The notes under the pieces are model-generated. The model searched no databases and was not told where the DNA came from. It saw only the letters and a list, made by a program, of their open reading frames with translations. DNA of 64,000 bases from Botrimarina mediterranea (lineage in GTDB: Bacteria > Planctomycetota > Planctomycetia > Pirellulales > Lacipirellulaceae): the NCBI RefSeq assembly GCF_007753265.1, contig NZ_CP036349.1:3257363-3321362 (forward strand), read 5' to 3'. Positions 42,426 through 52,123 of the stretch are shown in pieces (the stretch's first letter is position 1; each line of letters starts with the position of its first letter). The translations under genes and the position numbers were made by a program.

Positions 42426-44828
42426 TTAGTCGCGGGTGATCGTTTCGCTGAGGTTGATGAGGGTCCGTCCGACCGAGGTCCAGGCGGCGAGTTCCGCGGT
42501 GGCGACGCCCTCGGGCCGCGGCGCCACGCCGACCGCGAGCAGCTCCTCGGCCGCTTGTGGCTCGGCGGCGTAATGGTCGCGGTGCTTCGCTAGCAGGTCG
42601 GCGAGCGCCGCCACTTCGTCACGGTGCGGCTGGCGCCCGGTCGCCTCGCGCCACGCCCAACGGAGCCGCGCGTCGTCGGTCGCCGGCTTGGCCGGTTCGG
42701 TCAGCGCGCGAGCCGCCAAGGCGCGCGACGCTTCGACGAACGAGGGGTCGTTGAGCAGCACCAGGGCGGCGCTGGGGGTGTTCGACACAGGGCGCTGGGC
42801 GGTGCACTCTTCGCGCGTCGGGGCGTCGAACGCCAACAGCCACGGGTGCAGGTACTGCCGCTGCCAGTGCGTGTAGACGCCACGGCGGTGTTGGTCGTCG
42901 CCCTGCGAGGCTTGGTAATCCCGCTCGGGGAACGCCAGCTGGGCGTAGTAGCCTTCCGGTTGATAGGGATAGGCGAATCCTCCGCCGAACTGGTGCTTCA
43001 ACAGGCCGCTGACTTGCAGGGCCGTGTCACGGAGCTGCTCGGCTTCGAGGCGCATCCGCGATTGCCGGGCGAGCAGGCGGTTCTGTGGGTCGAGGTCTTG
43101 CAACTCGTATCGCGGCGCCGAGTCCTGGCGGTAGACGCTGGAAGTAACCATCAAGCGGATGACGTGCTTGAGGTCCCAGTCGCTCTCGACGAGTTCGAGC
43201 GCGAGCCAATCGAGTAACTCGGGATAGGTTGGCGGCTCGGTCTGCGAGCCCATGTCGATCAACGTCTTGGTAAAGCCCGAACCGTAGTAAAGCCGCCATA
43301 AGCGATTGACGACGACACGCGGCGTCACCGGGTTCTCTTCGCCCGACACGAGCCAGCGGGCGAGGTCGAGGCGCGTTAGCCGACTGTTCTCGTCGCTGGC
43401 CGGCCCATTCAGCACGGCGGGTGTCGCCGGCGTTACCACCTCCCCCGACTTGTCCATCCAGTCACCGCGTGGCAAGAGGCGGACCTCGTGGGGTTCGACG
43501 GCTTCCGTGACGAGTGTCGGCGTGAACTTCGCCTCGAGATCGACGCGTTGATGGCGCATCTCGGTGAGCTTCTTCATCAGCTCGGGTGTCTTGTCGGGCG
43601 AGGGCATCTTGCCCGAGAGTTGCTTTTCGAGCTCGGCGATCTGGGCGTCGATCTTCTGCAATTGCTCGTAGACGGGCAGCGTCCACGCCAGCATCTCCGG
43701 CGGACGCATCGCGGGGGACGTATTCTCGGCGATCGGCACGAACGACGCGTAGTGATCGACGTCGGCGAAGAACGCCCCCATGCGAAAGAAGTCGCGTTGG
43801 CTGATCGGGTCGAACTTGTGATCGTGACACTCGGCGCAGCCCATGCTCGCGGCGAGCCACACCTCTGAGACGTTCCGCACCCGGTCGGCCATCATCTTGG
43901 CGCGGTACTCGTCGTCTTGGATGCCGCCCTCGTGGGAGGTTTGCAGGAGACGGTTGTAGCCCGTGGCGACACGCTGCCAGAGATCGGGGTTCGGCAAGAG
44001 GTCGCCGGCGAGTTGCTCGACGGTGAACTCGTCGTACGGCTTGTTCTCATGGAACGACTTGAGGACGTAATCGCGGTACGGCGCGATGCGGTGGTCCTGG
44101 TCGCCGTGGTAGCCGACGGTGTCGGAGAAACGCACGAGGTCGAACCACCACGTCGCCATCCGCTCGGCGTATCGCGGCGACTCGAGCAGCGAATCGACGA
44201 GGCGCTCGTACGCGTCGGGGCGGTTGTCGGCCAAGAACGCATCGAGCTGAGCCGTTGTCGGCGGCAGTCCCGTCACATCGAGATAGACGCGGCGGGCGAG
44301 CGTTTCGCGATCGGCTTCGGGTGAAGGCCGTAGGTCTTGCGTGGCGAGCTTGGCGAGAATGAAGCGATCGATCGCGTTTCGGGACCAAGTATCGGTCTCA
44401 GCCGCGGTCGGCTCGGCTCGCTTCAGCGGCAGGTAGGCCCAATGCAATTGGTACTCCGCGCCTTCAGCGATCCATTGCCGCAGCTTCTCGGCGCCCGCCG
44501 GGGTGACGGCCGGGCGGTTCGCCGAGGGGGGCGGCATCTGGTAGTCGGGGTCGTCCGACAAGACCCGGGCGAGGACCTCGCTCGAATCGGGATCGCCCGC
44601 GACGACGGCCCACTCGGTGGTGTGCTCGAAGCTGTCGAGCCGCAGCCCCGCTTCTTGCGTGCCGGGACCGTGGCAGGCGAAGCAGCTGTCCGACAAGATC
44701 GGCCGGATGTCGCGGTTGAAGTCGATCCGCGCAGGCTCCCCGGCGATGGCAAACTTGGCGGCGCCGAGGGTGATTAACAATGCGCCGGCGAAAAGCCAAG
44801 CTTGAAGAGGCGTTTGAAGAGGTCGCAT
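42426..44828 (-). CDS. PSD1 and cytochrome-c-like domain protein (DUF1549/DUF1553)
   Basis: An 800-residue exported planctomycete protein. After a signal peptide (residues 1-29) comes a PSCyt1-type haem motif, CFACHG, in DFNRDIRPILSDSCFACHG (about 48). DUF1549 follows (about 125-330, with LARRVYLDVTGLPPT and YAERMATWWFDLVRFSDT). A coiled-coil segment (about 400-440, LQKIDAQIAELEKQLSG) leads to DUF1553 (about 500-760, with TPRVVVNRLWRLYYG and LLARQSRMRLEAEQLRD). It is the first gene of the run PSD1-DUF1501-GH51. Such pairs are proposed to act in periplasmic breakdown of complex polymers, without biochemical proof. Confidence 0.9.
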   Translation of the reverse strand: MRPLQTPLQAWLFAGALLITLGAAKFAIAGEPARIDFNRDIRPILSDSCFACHGPGTQEAGLRLDSFEHTTEWAVVAGDPDSSEVLARVLSDDPDYQMPPPSANRPAVTPAGAEKLRQWIAEGAEYQLHWAYLPLKRAEPTAAETDTWSRNAIDRFILAKLATQDLRPSPEADRETLARRVYLDVTGLPPTTAQLDAFLADNRPDAYERLVDSLLESPRYAERMATWWFDLVRFSDTVGYHGDQDHRIAPYRDYVLKSFHENKPYDEFTVEQLAGDLLPNPDLWQRVATGYNRLLQTSHEGGIQDDEYRAKMMADRVRNVSEVWLAASMGCAECHDHKFDPISQRDFFRMGAFFADVDHYASFVPIAENTSPAMRPPEMLAWTLPVYEQLQKIDAQIAELEKQLSGKMPSPDKTPELMKKLTEMRHQRVDLEAKFTPTLVTEAVEPHEVRLLPRGDWMDKSGEVVTPATPAVLNGPASDENSRLTRLDLARWLVSGEENPVTPRVVVNRLWRLYYGSGFTKTLIDMGSQTEPPTYPELLDWLALELVESDWDLKHVIRLMVTSSVYRQDSAPRYELQDLDPQNRLLARQSRMRLEAEQLRDTALQVSGLLKHQFGGGFAYPYQPEGYYAQLAFPERDYQASQGDDQHRRGVYTHWQRQYLHPWLLAFDAPTREECTAQRPVSNTPSAALVLLNDPSFVEASRALAARALTEPAKPATDDARLRWAWREATGRQPHRDEVAALADLLAKHRDHYAAEPQAAEELLAVGVAPRPEGVATAELAAWTSVGRTLINLSETITRD

Positions 44829-45470
44829 CCTTCCAGGATAGCAAGGACTAGCGACTCCGAAACGCCGCAAACGAGCCTCAAATCGAGTCCGCGCGATGGG
44901 GCGGGACACGTGACGGGTTTCACCGGCTTGGCCGCCGGGGCGGCGGCGAACTGATCGATGGATGACATCTTCGAGGCTTTTAGGGCGAATCTGGCGGAAT
45001 TGTGAACCCCTTTGGTCCTTGTTGGGCACTTAGGCAGTGTAAGGATCGAACCGGGGCGTCCGTTTGGGGGGAACATCGCCGCGAGATGGATTCGGTCTGA
45101 GTTACGAGGCGATTGGTTAGCCCCGGATCAAGACATCCCGCGATGTGGCTTCACGGTTGCGGCAATAGCAGGCCCCCTAACCCTTTGTGGCAAAAGCACT
45201 TAAGCCTGCATCCAATTGTCCTAAAATAGGGCTGTCCTAGTGTGTCGGAATTCAACTCACCCTGGTTAGAGTGATAGTGCGGATGGAGGCTTGCCCGCCC
45301 ATCTGAGGGGCCCTCATCGGGCTGCTCGGCTAGGCAGGTCGGCTTTGCTACGCGAGTCCAGTAGCGTACGCTGCTGATCGCTGGGCTAGCATCACGGCCT
45401 CCCCCCTTGTCTGAAAGCCTCACGGCAACTCATCCCTCGACGCCTAGTTTCATTTCCGCGGAGTGACCTC
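44829..45470. other. Divergent spacer between PSD1 and a PEP-CTERM gene
   Basis: About 640 bp without a credible gene. It holds a short CCTAAAATAGG palindrome (45219-45229), a GGGGCCC-centred palindrome near 45308-45316 and an AT-richer stretch around 45190-45260 that could contain promoters. No consensus promoter is clear. Confidence 0.45.
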
Positions 45471-46415
45471 ATGAGATGCACACGATTGTTCTCCCTCTTC
45501 CTAGCGGGAGCGTTCTGCGCACCTGCGCTGTCGGCCTCGATCTGGGTGCCGACGAACTACGGGAATGGCGCCGACGCCGAAGTCCGTGAATCGGCCCCGA
45601 CTCAGAACCGCGGCACGAGCACCGAGATTGCCTCGCGGATCAAGAACACCGCGCCGCAGGGCGATCCCGGCGATGGCGGCGACCGTAATAGTCTGATCTA
45701 CGTGAAGATCGACCTGACGAACGCCCAGATGCCCGGCGATGGCAAGACGGCGTTCCGGATGACGTACCGTAACAACAACATGACGTCGGCCCGCGTCATG
45801 GACCTCCAGACGCCGAACCCCGCGCTTCGTACGGGCATGGCATTCTACGGTCTGGCGTCCGGACAAACCTGGGATGAATCGACGATTACGTACGCGAACG
45901 CTCCTGGCATCAACTTCCCTGGCGACGCGAACGTTGGCACCCGCGACCTGAACTCCGACTTGACGTTCCTCGGCACCAAGTCCTTCTCGGACGTTGGCGA
46001 CGCCGGTTTGGGAATTGCGGGGTCCAACTGGAACCCCGTCGGTGGTGAGTTCAAGTTCGAGAGCGCTGCGCTCGACGCCTTCGTCCAAGCGGCCATCGAC
46101 AACGGCGACTCGGAAGTGACCATCGTCTCGCACGTCCTTCACAGCGGCGATCCGGTGTTCTCGTATCTCACCCAGTGGATCAACTTCAACTACCTGTTCA
46201 ATCCCAAGGAACAGGTCACGCTGAATGCCGACCCGAACTTCGACGCGGACGTGCTCGACGCCAACAACGCCTTGGGCAGTCCTTGGTCGTCCGCCGACAA
46301 CAGCACCGGCGCCTTCTCGCCGGCGTTGCTGCTGGTTCAGGTTCCTGAGCCGACCGCCGCATTGCTTTGCCTCGGCGCCCTGGCCGGTCTGGCGGGCGCC
46401 CGTCGCCGCGGTTGA
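45471..46415 (+). CDS. PEP-CTERM secreted protein with DNRLRE/CBM96-like domain
   Basis: A 314-residue exported protein. Signal peptide 1-21; a beta-rich domain (about 22-240) with ADAEVRESAPTQNRGTSTEI, SLIYVKIDLTNAQM, GQTWDESTITYANAPG and FVQAAIDNGDSEVTIV. This matches the DNRLRE or CBM96-like pattern of surface or carbohydrate-associated beta-sandwiches. The C-terminus QVPEPTAALLCLGALAGLAG plus ARRRG is a PEP-CTERM sorting signal, so the protein is probably processed by an exosortase encoded elsewhere. It ends at a terminator and stands alone in front of the hydrolase operon. Confidence 0.85.
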   Translation: MRCTRLFSLFLAGAFCAPALSASIWVPTNYGNGADAEVRESAPTQNRGTSTEIASRIKNTAPQGDPGDGGDRNSLIYVKIDLTNAQMPGDGKTAFRMTYRNNNMTSARVMDLQTPNPALRTGMAFYGLASGQTWDESTITYANAPGINFPGDANVGTRDLNSDLTFLGTKSFSDVGDAGLGIAGSNWNPVGGEFKFESAALDAFVQAAIDNGDSEVTIVSHVLHSGDPVFSYLTQWINFNYLFNPKEQVTLNADPNFDADVLDANNALGSPWSSADNSTGAFSPALLLVQVPEPTAALLCLGALAGLAGARRRG

Positions 46416-46449
46416 TCGCAGCCGCTGGAAGTTCGACTTGATCTGACTA

Positions 46450-46490
46450 CCGGGGCTCCCAGGCATCGCTTGGGGGCCCCGGTTTCTTTT
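46450..46490 (+). terminator. Rho-independent terminator
   Basis: CCGGGGCTCCCAGGC pairs with GCTTGGGGGCCCCGG (two mismatches) around a 3-nt loop, followed by TTTCTTTT. It is 35 bp behind the PEP-CTERM gene and separates it from the operon that follows. Confidence 0.85.
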
Positions 46491-46639
46491 CAGGCGTTGG
46501 CTGTCTTGAAATAAGCCCACGCGCAACGGGCGGTCGCTCGACCTCGTTGACTAGAATAGAGCGAGAGGCGGACTCAGCCAGCGGCGGGTCCCTTTTCTGC
46601 CATCCTTCTTTTCAGTTCCCGCATAGAGGCACGCTTCCC

Positions 46640-49600
46640 ATGGCTCGTTGGGGATTTCTCGTCACGGCTGCGACGACGCTTGTTTGCTTGACGAATGGCG
46701 AAACGCTCGCGCAGATCGATTACACCAACTGGAACCCCGCGTTGACCGGCTCTCAGGAGTGGCAGATCGACGGCAACTGGAGCCCCGCGACGTTCCCCAA
46801 CGATCCCGGTCGTGTCGATACCGTTCCAGAGGTGATTGAGAACGTCACCGGCGCCAACGTCTCGGTTCCGCTGGGCGCCGACCTCAACCTCAGCGTTGGC
46901 ACGAGCGACGTCACGGTGGCTGCGCTCAAACTTGGCGGCACGGCGGGCCCAGTGACGACGACGATCTCCGCCGGAGCCGGTGGTCGGCTCGTGATGGAGA
47001 ACAACGAGGACAACTACGTCGTCCCCACGACCCCCGGCGAACCCGACGACATCACCCCCTCCTACAACAACAGCAACGCGTTGATCATCAGCGGCGGAGT
47101 CGCCGGCTCGACCAACGTCATCACGGCGCCAATCCTGATCCGTGACGTGCTGGAGGTCGGCTCCTACGGGGACGACCTCATGACCAACGACCTGACCATC
47201 AGTGGGCCGATCCAATTCACCAACACGGATCGTACGACCGTGCTGAGTATGAGAGCGCCTGGACGGACGTTGACGGTTACAGGCGATCATACGATTGACG
47301 ACCTCTTCACATCGACAGAGGGCGCCAATCCGGTCGACTTTGCCTTTAATCAGAGCACCTCGTCCACAGGTACATTGCTACTCCAGGGCAACTTTTCTGG
47401 CACGGGCAGCATGCAGGTGGGCCCCCGGACGGGTGGCGGTTCCAGCTATGTTGTCATCAGCGGCGACAACGGCGACCTGAATGGCGGGATCAGCATCGGG
47501 CGGGGCACGTATCTGCTTGCCAGCGACACCGCCCTCGGGTCCGAAACGACCGGCAACTTCAAGCAGAACAATCAAACGAACACGCTCGGTGTGAACCTGA
47601 TCTCCGACAGCGACAGCCGCATCGTTAGCGCGCCGGTTCAACTGTCACAGTGGGTGACGATTAAGGGCGAGAACAGCCTGACCTTCACTGGCGACGTTGC
47701 GAATACCAACTCGCGCGGTTTCATCAACCTGCTACCCGCGGGCAAGACCCTGACGCTATCGGGCACCCAAGCGGCCGACGACCAGAGTCCGGCCGACACC
47801 AATCCCATCCCGGGCGGCGACACCATCTATACGTTCGATGGCTCGGGGAAGACCGTGGTCACGGGCCTGATGAAGGACCATCTGTCTGACGACCTTCCCG
47901 AGAACGCCAACGCCGAGCGTTCGTTCGGCTTCCGCGGCACCGGCGCCGTTTACCTGCAAGGGAGCATCCAGGACACGCCGCAGATCAGCACCTACCGTGG
48001 CTTCACCTACGTGCAAGGGGCGAATGTCCACTTCGCGACGGGCGCCGACTTGGGCGCATCGCAGAAAATTAAATCGACCGGGGGCGCCGTGGGACTCGAC
48101 AACGGCACGGCCACCGGTCCCGATAGTTCCATTCTCTTGGGCAAACTCAATAACCGAGCCCAACGGGCCCTGCCCCCGGAAGGCGACGTGGTTCGCACGG
48201 ATGACTATGCAACCGGCGGTCTGATGCTCACGGCGTCAGAGTCGGGAGTGAACCTCAATTTCACTGCCGGCAATCTTGTCAACGCCGCCGATATGTCGGT
48301 CGCTGCTCCAGAGCAGGGAATGTCGTACACTGGCACGGTAACGCCGGCAAACAACACCTACCGCTTCGGCGGCGGGTCGGGTGTCATTACCCTTCCGAAC
48401 GCGAATCAGCTTACCGGCGCCAACTCGCTGGTCGTCATGAATGGTCATGACTTCGGTGATCGGCAAGGACTGGGCGGCGTTCGCATTACCGCCAACAACA
48501 ACTACACCGGCGCCACACGCATTCAAGGGCGCTCGATGACGACCAACCAAGACGCCGCCGCTGTGGACGCAGGCGTCGCCGGCAGCCAGTTCAATGGCAC
48601 CACGCTGACGGTCACTTCGCTCGCCAACGGCGGCGCCGCCAGCAGCATCGGTTCGTCGAGCAATGCAGCAAGCAATCTACACATTCAGGGCGGCACCCTC
48701 CGATACGAGGGCGCCGCGGCGAGCACCGATCGACTTTTCACGATTGGTACTCGGGGGGCGACGCTCGACGCCTCGGGCTCGGGCGCGTTGGTCTTCAACA
48801 ACACCGGCGCCCTGACGATCGACACCGCCGAAGCCCGCGATGGCGTCATCAATGGCTTCGCCTTCTCCTTCCAAGCCGGCATTACGCCGTCGAGCCAATC
48901 GGTCGCGTACGGGATTGCAGACACCAGCGACTTGGTGCCCGGGATGCAGATCGCCCATCAGCACTTGACGGAAAGCGGTTCGGATGACGACGAGGTGATC
49001 ACGATTACCGCGATTCAGAGCCCAACTCGCGTTCAGTTCAGCGACCCCGTCAACCTTTTTGCCGGCTCGTCGACGCCTTCGCAGTTCACGTTCATCGACG
49101 TCGAGCGTACCTTCACTCTCACTGGCAGCAGCACCGCGAATAACACTCTGCGTCCGGTTATTGCCGATTCTCCGACTGCGGCCGTCAACGTTGCCAAGAC
49201 CGGCTCGGGCAAGTGGATCCTGGATGCGGCCAATACTTACACGGGCGACACGATGGTCGAAGAGGGCACCCTGAGCATCACGAATGCGTATCTTGCGGAT
49301 ACGGCTGACGTGATGATCGACAGCGGCGCGATCTTCGACCTGAGCTTCGTCGGTTCCGATACGATCGGCGCACTGTTCCTCGACGGGGCCTCGCAGGCGA
49401 TCGGCACCTATGGCTCGCTCGCCTCGTCGGCCATGTTCAAGAGCTCGTACTTCGCCGGCACGGGCATTCTTAATGTCACCGAGCTGGTCCTTACCGCCAT
49501 CCCGGGCGATTACAACAACGATGGCATTGTGAACGCGGCGGATTACACGGTGTACCGCGACAATGTCGGCCAGCCCGATGGAACGCTCATCAACGACCTG

Positions 49601-49768
49601 GTCGGTGGCGTCGTCGGGGCGGCTCAGTACACGCAGTGGGCGGAGAACTACGGCGCCACCGAGCCGCCGCCCGCCGAAGCTTCGTCGCTCAGTGTTCCGG
49701 AGCCGACTGCCCTCGTGCTAGCCGGCATCGCAGCCGTCGGCTTCCTTTCGCGTCGGAAGGCGGCATGA
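46640..49768 (+). CDS. Large PEP-CTERM protein with autotransporter-type beta-strand repeats and dockerin-like domain
   Basis: A 1042-residue exported protein. The signal peptide (1-27) is followed by a long beta-helical region of irregular repeats rich in Gly, Thr, Asn and Ser. Near the end of this region a clear beta-strand repeat appears: SGKWILDAANTYTGDT with VEEGTLSI (about 855-880). A dockerin-like calcium segment follows: GDYNNDGIVNAADYTVYRDN (about 955-975) and a second half near AAQYTQWAENYG. VPEPTALVLAGIAAVGFLSR plus RKAA is the PEP-CTERM tail. The stop codon overlaps the next start (ATGA), so it is translationally coupled to the hydrolase operon. A substrate-binding or scaffolding surface role is possible. 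Confidence 0.83.
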   Translation: MARWGFLVTAATTLVCLTNGETLAQIDYTNWNPALTGSQEWQIDGNWSPATFPNDPGRVDTVPEVIENVTGANVSVPLGADLNLSVGTSDVTVAALKLGGTAGPVTTTISAGAGGRLVMENNEDNYVVPTTPGEPDDITPSYNNSNALIISGGVAGSTNVITAPILIRDVLEVGSYGDDLMTNDLTISGPIQFTNTDRTTVLSMRAPGRTLTVTGDHTIDDLFTSTEGANPVDFAFNQSTSSTGTLLLQGNFSGTGSMQVGPRTGGGSSYVVISGDNGDLNGGISIGRGTYLLASDTALGSETTGNFKQNNQTNTLGVNLISDSDSRIVSAPVQLSQWVTIKGENSLTFTGDVANTNSRGFINLLPAGKTLTLSGTQAADDQSPADTNPIPGGDTIYTFDGSGKTVVTGLMKDHLSDDLPENANAERSFGFRGTGAVYLQGSIQDTPQISTYRGFTYVQGANVHFATGADLGASQKIKSTGGAVGLDNGTATGPDSSILLGKLNNRAQRALPPEGDVVRTDDYATGGLMLTASESGVNLNFTAGNLVNAADMSVAAPEQGMSYTGTVTPANNTYRFGGGSGVITLPNANQLTGANSLVVMNGHDFGDRQGLGGVRITANNNYTGATRIQGRSMTTNQDAAAVDAGVAGSQFNGTTLTVTSLANGGAASSIGSSSNAASNLHIQGGTLRYEGAAASTDRLFTIGTRGATLDASGSGALVFNNTGALTIDTAEARDGVINGFAFSFQAGITPSSQSVAYGIADTSDLVPGMQIAHQHLTESGSDDDEVITITAIQSPTRVQFSDPVNLFAGSSTPSQFTFIDVERTFTLTGSSTANNTLRPVIADSPTAAVNVAKTGSGKWILDAANTYTGDTMVEEGTLSITNAYLADTADVMIDSGAIFDLSFVGSDTIGALFLDGASQAIGTYGSLASSAMFKSSYFAGTGILNVTELVLTAIPGDYNNDGIVNAADYTVYRDNVGQPDGTLINDLVGGVVGAAQYTQWAENYGATEPPPAEASSLSVPEPTALVLAGIAAVGFLSRRKAA

Positions 49769-50427
49769 ACCGCGGGATGAAAGGGGCCGTCTGCATGGCT
49801 TTCAGCCGATCGCTGCTTCTTGCCGCGATCGGCATGGGGACGGCGATGGGTAGCGGCGTTGCCGTCGCACAGACCAACGACGCCTATCGAAAGACCGTCA
49901 CGCAACGCGCCGAGCGGATCGTCGCAGCACTCGATATCTCCGACAGCGGGCAGCGTGATCGCGTTGTCGGTTTGATCGCCGACCAATACGTTGACTTAAG
50001 CGACGCGCACGCCGCTCGTGACGCCGCCCTAGAAGAGGAGGGCTCAGACGCTCAGGCGATCCGGGACGCGTCGCACCGCGTTGTTGTCGAACACCATCGC
50101 AAGTTCATTGCAACTCTCTCGGCAGAGCTGACGCCGCAGCAAGTGGATGGCGTGAAGAACGGCATGACCTACGGTGTGGTTCCGATAACCTACGAGGGGT
50201 ATCTGCGGCTTGTGCCAAACCTTAGCGACGAGCAGAAGCGAATGATCCTCGCTAACTTGTTGGAAGCACGCGAATATGCGATGGACGCGGGCTCGTCTGA
50301 CGAGAAGCACGGCTGGTTTGGCAAGTACAAAGGCCGGATCAACAACCGCCTGTCCGCCGCCGGCATCGATCTTAAGCAGGCCGAACGCGATCTGCCCAAG
50401 CGTCGGGCGGCCGAACAAGCGAAGTAA
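49765..50427 (+). CDS. Secreted DUF3826 protein
   Basis: A 220-residue exported, mainly helical protein. The signal peptide covers about residues 1-38 (MAFSRSLLLAAIGMG core). The mature part has the DUF3826 pattern YRKTVTQRAERIVAALDISD, DQYVDLSDAHAARDA, LTPQQVDGVKNGMTYGVVP and YLRLVPNLSDEQKRMIL. The start overlaps the preceding stop by 4 nt; an internal ATG at 49795 would give a shorter signal peptide. Function is unknown. I recall members of this family lying beside pectate lyases in Bacteroidetes, and here a pectate-lyase-like gene follows by 43 bp. Confidence 0.78.
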   Translation: MNRGMKGAVCMAFSRSLLLAAIGMGTAMGSGVAVAQTNDAYRKTVTQRAERIVAALDISDSGQRDRVVGLIADQYVDLSDAHAARDAALEEEGSDAQAIRDASHRVVVEHHRKFIATLSAELTPQQVDGVKNGMTYGVVPITYEGYLRLVPNLSDEQKRMILANLLEAREYAMDAGSSDEKHGWFGKYKGRINNRLSAAGIDLKQAERDLPKRRAAEQAK

Positions 50428-50470
50428 TGCGCGACGCCTGCAACGCGTCCGAACCAGATGGGAGTTTGCT

Positions 50471-52123
50471 TTGAGTATTCGTCTACTTTGCGTAGTCGCC
50501 CTCTTCGTATCCGTCTGCCCATTGGCAGAAGGGCAGTATCCGAAGATCACACAGGACGTGGCTGCTGAGAGCCGCGTTCGGCTGGATGAAGTCTTCCGCC
50601 GCTCGGACGAGGCGTGGGAGAAGGCGCTACCGGCGATCGATGCGGGCGAGAAGGCCGGCAAACCTTACCTACCCGGCGCTCGGCGTCCGAAAGACCTGCC
50701 TCAAGCCGATATCCCGGCCTTCCCCGGCGCCCATGGGGGCGGCATGTACAGCTTCGGCGGTCGCGGCGGCAAGGTGTTTGTCGTCACGACGCTCGCCGAC
50801 AGCGGGCCGGGGAGCTTCCGCGAGGCGCTCGAAGCGGGCGGGCCGCGGATTGTCGTCTTCAACGTCGCGGGGATCATCGAGCTCAAGAGCCGCCTGATTG
50901 TCCGCGCCCCGTACATCACCATCAACGGCGCCACGGCTCCAGGCGACGGCGTCTGCATCGCCGGCGACACGGTCGAACTCGAGACGCACGATGTGGTGAT
51001 CCGTCACTTGCGGTTCCGCCGCGGCGACACTTGGGTCGGCGATCGCAACGACTCGCTCGGCGGCAACCCGGTCGGCAACATAATGATCGATCACGTCTCA
51101 GCGAGTTGGGGCCTCGACGAGAACCTGTCGATGTACCGCCACATGTATCAGCCGCCCGACGGTGGTCCCCAGCTGAAACTGCCGACTGTGAATATCACGA
51201 TCCAGAACTCGATCTTCAGTGAGGGCCTCGACACCTACAACCACGCCTTCGGCAGCACGCTCGGCGGGTACAACAGCACATTCCACCACAATCTCTGGGC
51301 GTGCAACACGGGCCGCAACCCGAGCGTCGGAATGAACTACGACTTCACGTTTGCGAACAACGTGCTTTACAATTGGCGTCACCGCACCGTTGATGGCGGC
51401 GATCACCTCAGCTTCTATTCGATTATCAACAACTACTACAAACCGGGACCGGTGACGCCCCGGGATGAGCCTATCGGCCATCGGATCCTCAAGCCCGAAC
51501 AACGTCGCAGTTCGTACTACTTGCTCGACTATGGTAAGGCCTACGTTGAAGGCAACATTGTCGAAGGGAACGAGCGCGTTACGGCTGACAACTGGGATGG
51601 CGGCGTGCAGGTCGATATCCCCGAGCCGCGCGAACCGCTGAAGAAGGGCGTCCGCGTCCTCTCGCAGGACGAGGCCCTCACTATGATCCGCTCCGAAGAG
51701 CCTTATCCGCACTCGTACTTGGAGATCGAGTCGGCGCAGGACGCCTACGCCTCGGTGCTCAAGAACGCCGGCGCGACGCTGCCTAAGCGAGACCCGGTCG
51801 ATGAGCGGATCGTCGAGATGGTCCGCACGGGGACGGTGACGTACGAGGAAGGGAATGGGATTATCACCGACATCGCGCAGGTTGGGGGTTATCCCGAGTA
51901 CAAGGGCGAGCCCTATGCCGATGCCGACTCTGACGGGATGCCCGACGATTGGGAGCAGTCCAACGGCCTCAATCCGAACGATGCTTCCGACGCCGGCGGC
52001 GACCTCAACGGCGACGGCTACACCAACATCGAAGACTTTGTCAACGGCATCGATCCGACGGCGCCGCTGAAAGACTGGCCCGCCCCACGTACTTATGTCG
52101 ATCTCTTCTGGCAGAGCTTCTGA
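50471..52123 (+). CDS. Secreted pectate-lyase-like beta-helix protein
   Basis: A 550-residue exported protein. The TTG at 50471 has GGGAG (50460-50464) at a suitable distance and gives a signal peptide (SIRLLCVVALFVSVCPLAEG). The beta-helix (about 75-400) begins FPGAHGGGMYSFGGRGGKVF and shows INGATAPGDGVCIAGDTVEL, NIMIDHVSASWGLDENLSMY and FTFANNVLYNWRHRTVDGGD. The C-terminus has a calcium-binding DADSDGMPDDWEQSNGLNPN tail. It is a paralogue of the 33.3-35.5 kb protein but lacks the N-terminal binding domains. Its 3' end overlaps the next gene by 29 nt. The likely substrate is pectin; activity is inferred from fold only. Confidence 0.85.
   Translation: MSIRLLCVVALFVSVCPLAEGQYPKITQDVAAESRVRLDEVFRRSDEAWEKALPAIDAGEKAGKPYLPGARRPKDLPQADIPAFPGAHGGGMYSFGGRGGKVFVVTTLADSGPGSFREALEAGGPRIVVFNVAGIIELKSRLIVRAPYITINGATAPGDGVCIAGDTVELETHDVVIRHLRFRRGDTWVGDRNDSLGGNPVGNIMIDHVSASWGLDENLSMYRHMYQPPDGGPQLKLPTVNITIQNSIFSEGLDTYNHAFGSTLGGYNSTFHHNLWACNTGRNPSVGMNYDFTFANNVLYNWRHRTVDGGDHLSFYSIINNYYKPGPVTPRDEPIGHRILKPEQRRSSYYLLDYGKAYVEGNIVEGNERVTADNWDGGVQVDIPEPREPLKKGVRVLSQDEALTMIRSEEPYPHSYLEIESAQDAYASVLKNAGATLPKRDPVDERIVEMVRTGTVTYEEGNGIITDIAQVGGYPEYKGEPYADADSDGMPDDWEQSNGLNPNDASDAGGDLNGDGYTNIEDFVNGIDPTAPLKDWPAPRTYVDLFWQSF

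Noticed and set aside
45151-45423. 90-codon minus-strand frame in the spacer before the PEP-CTERM gene
   Set aside because: No start signal, no recognisable composition, and it occupies the likely promoter region.
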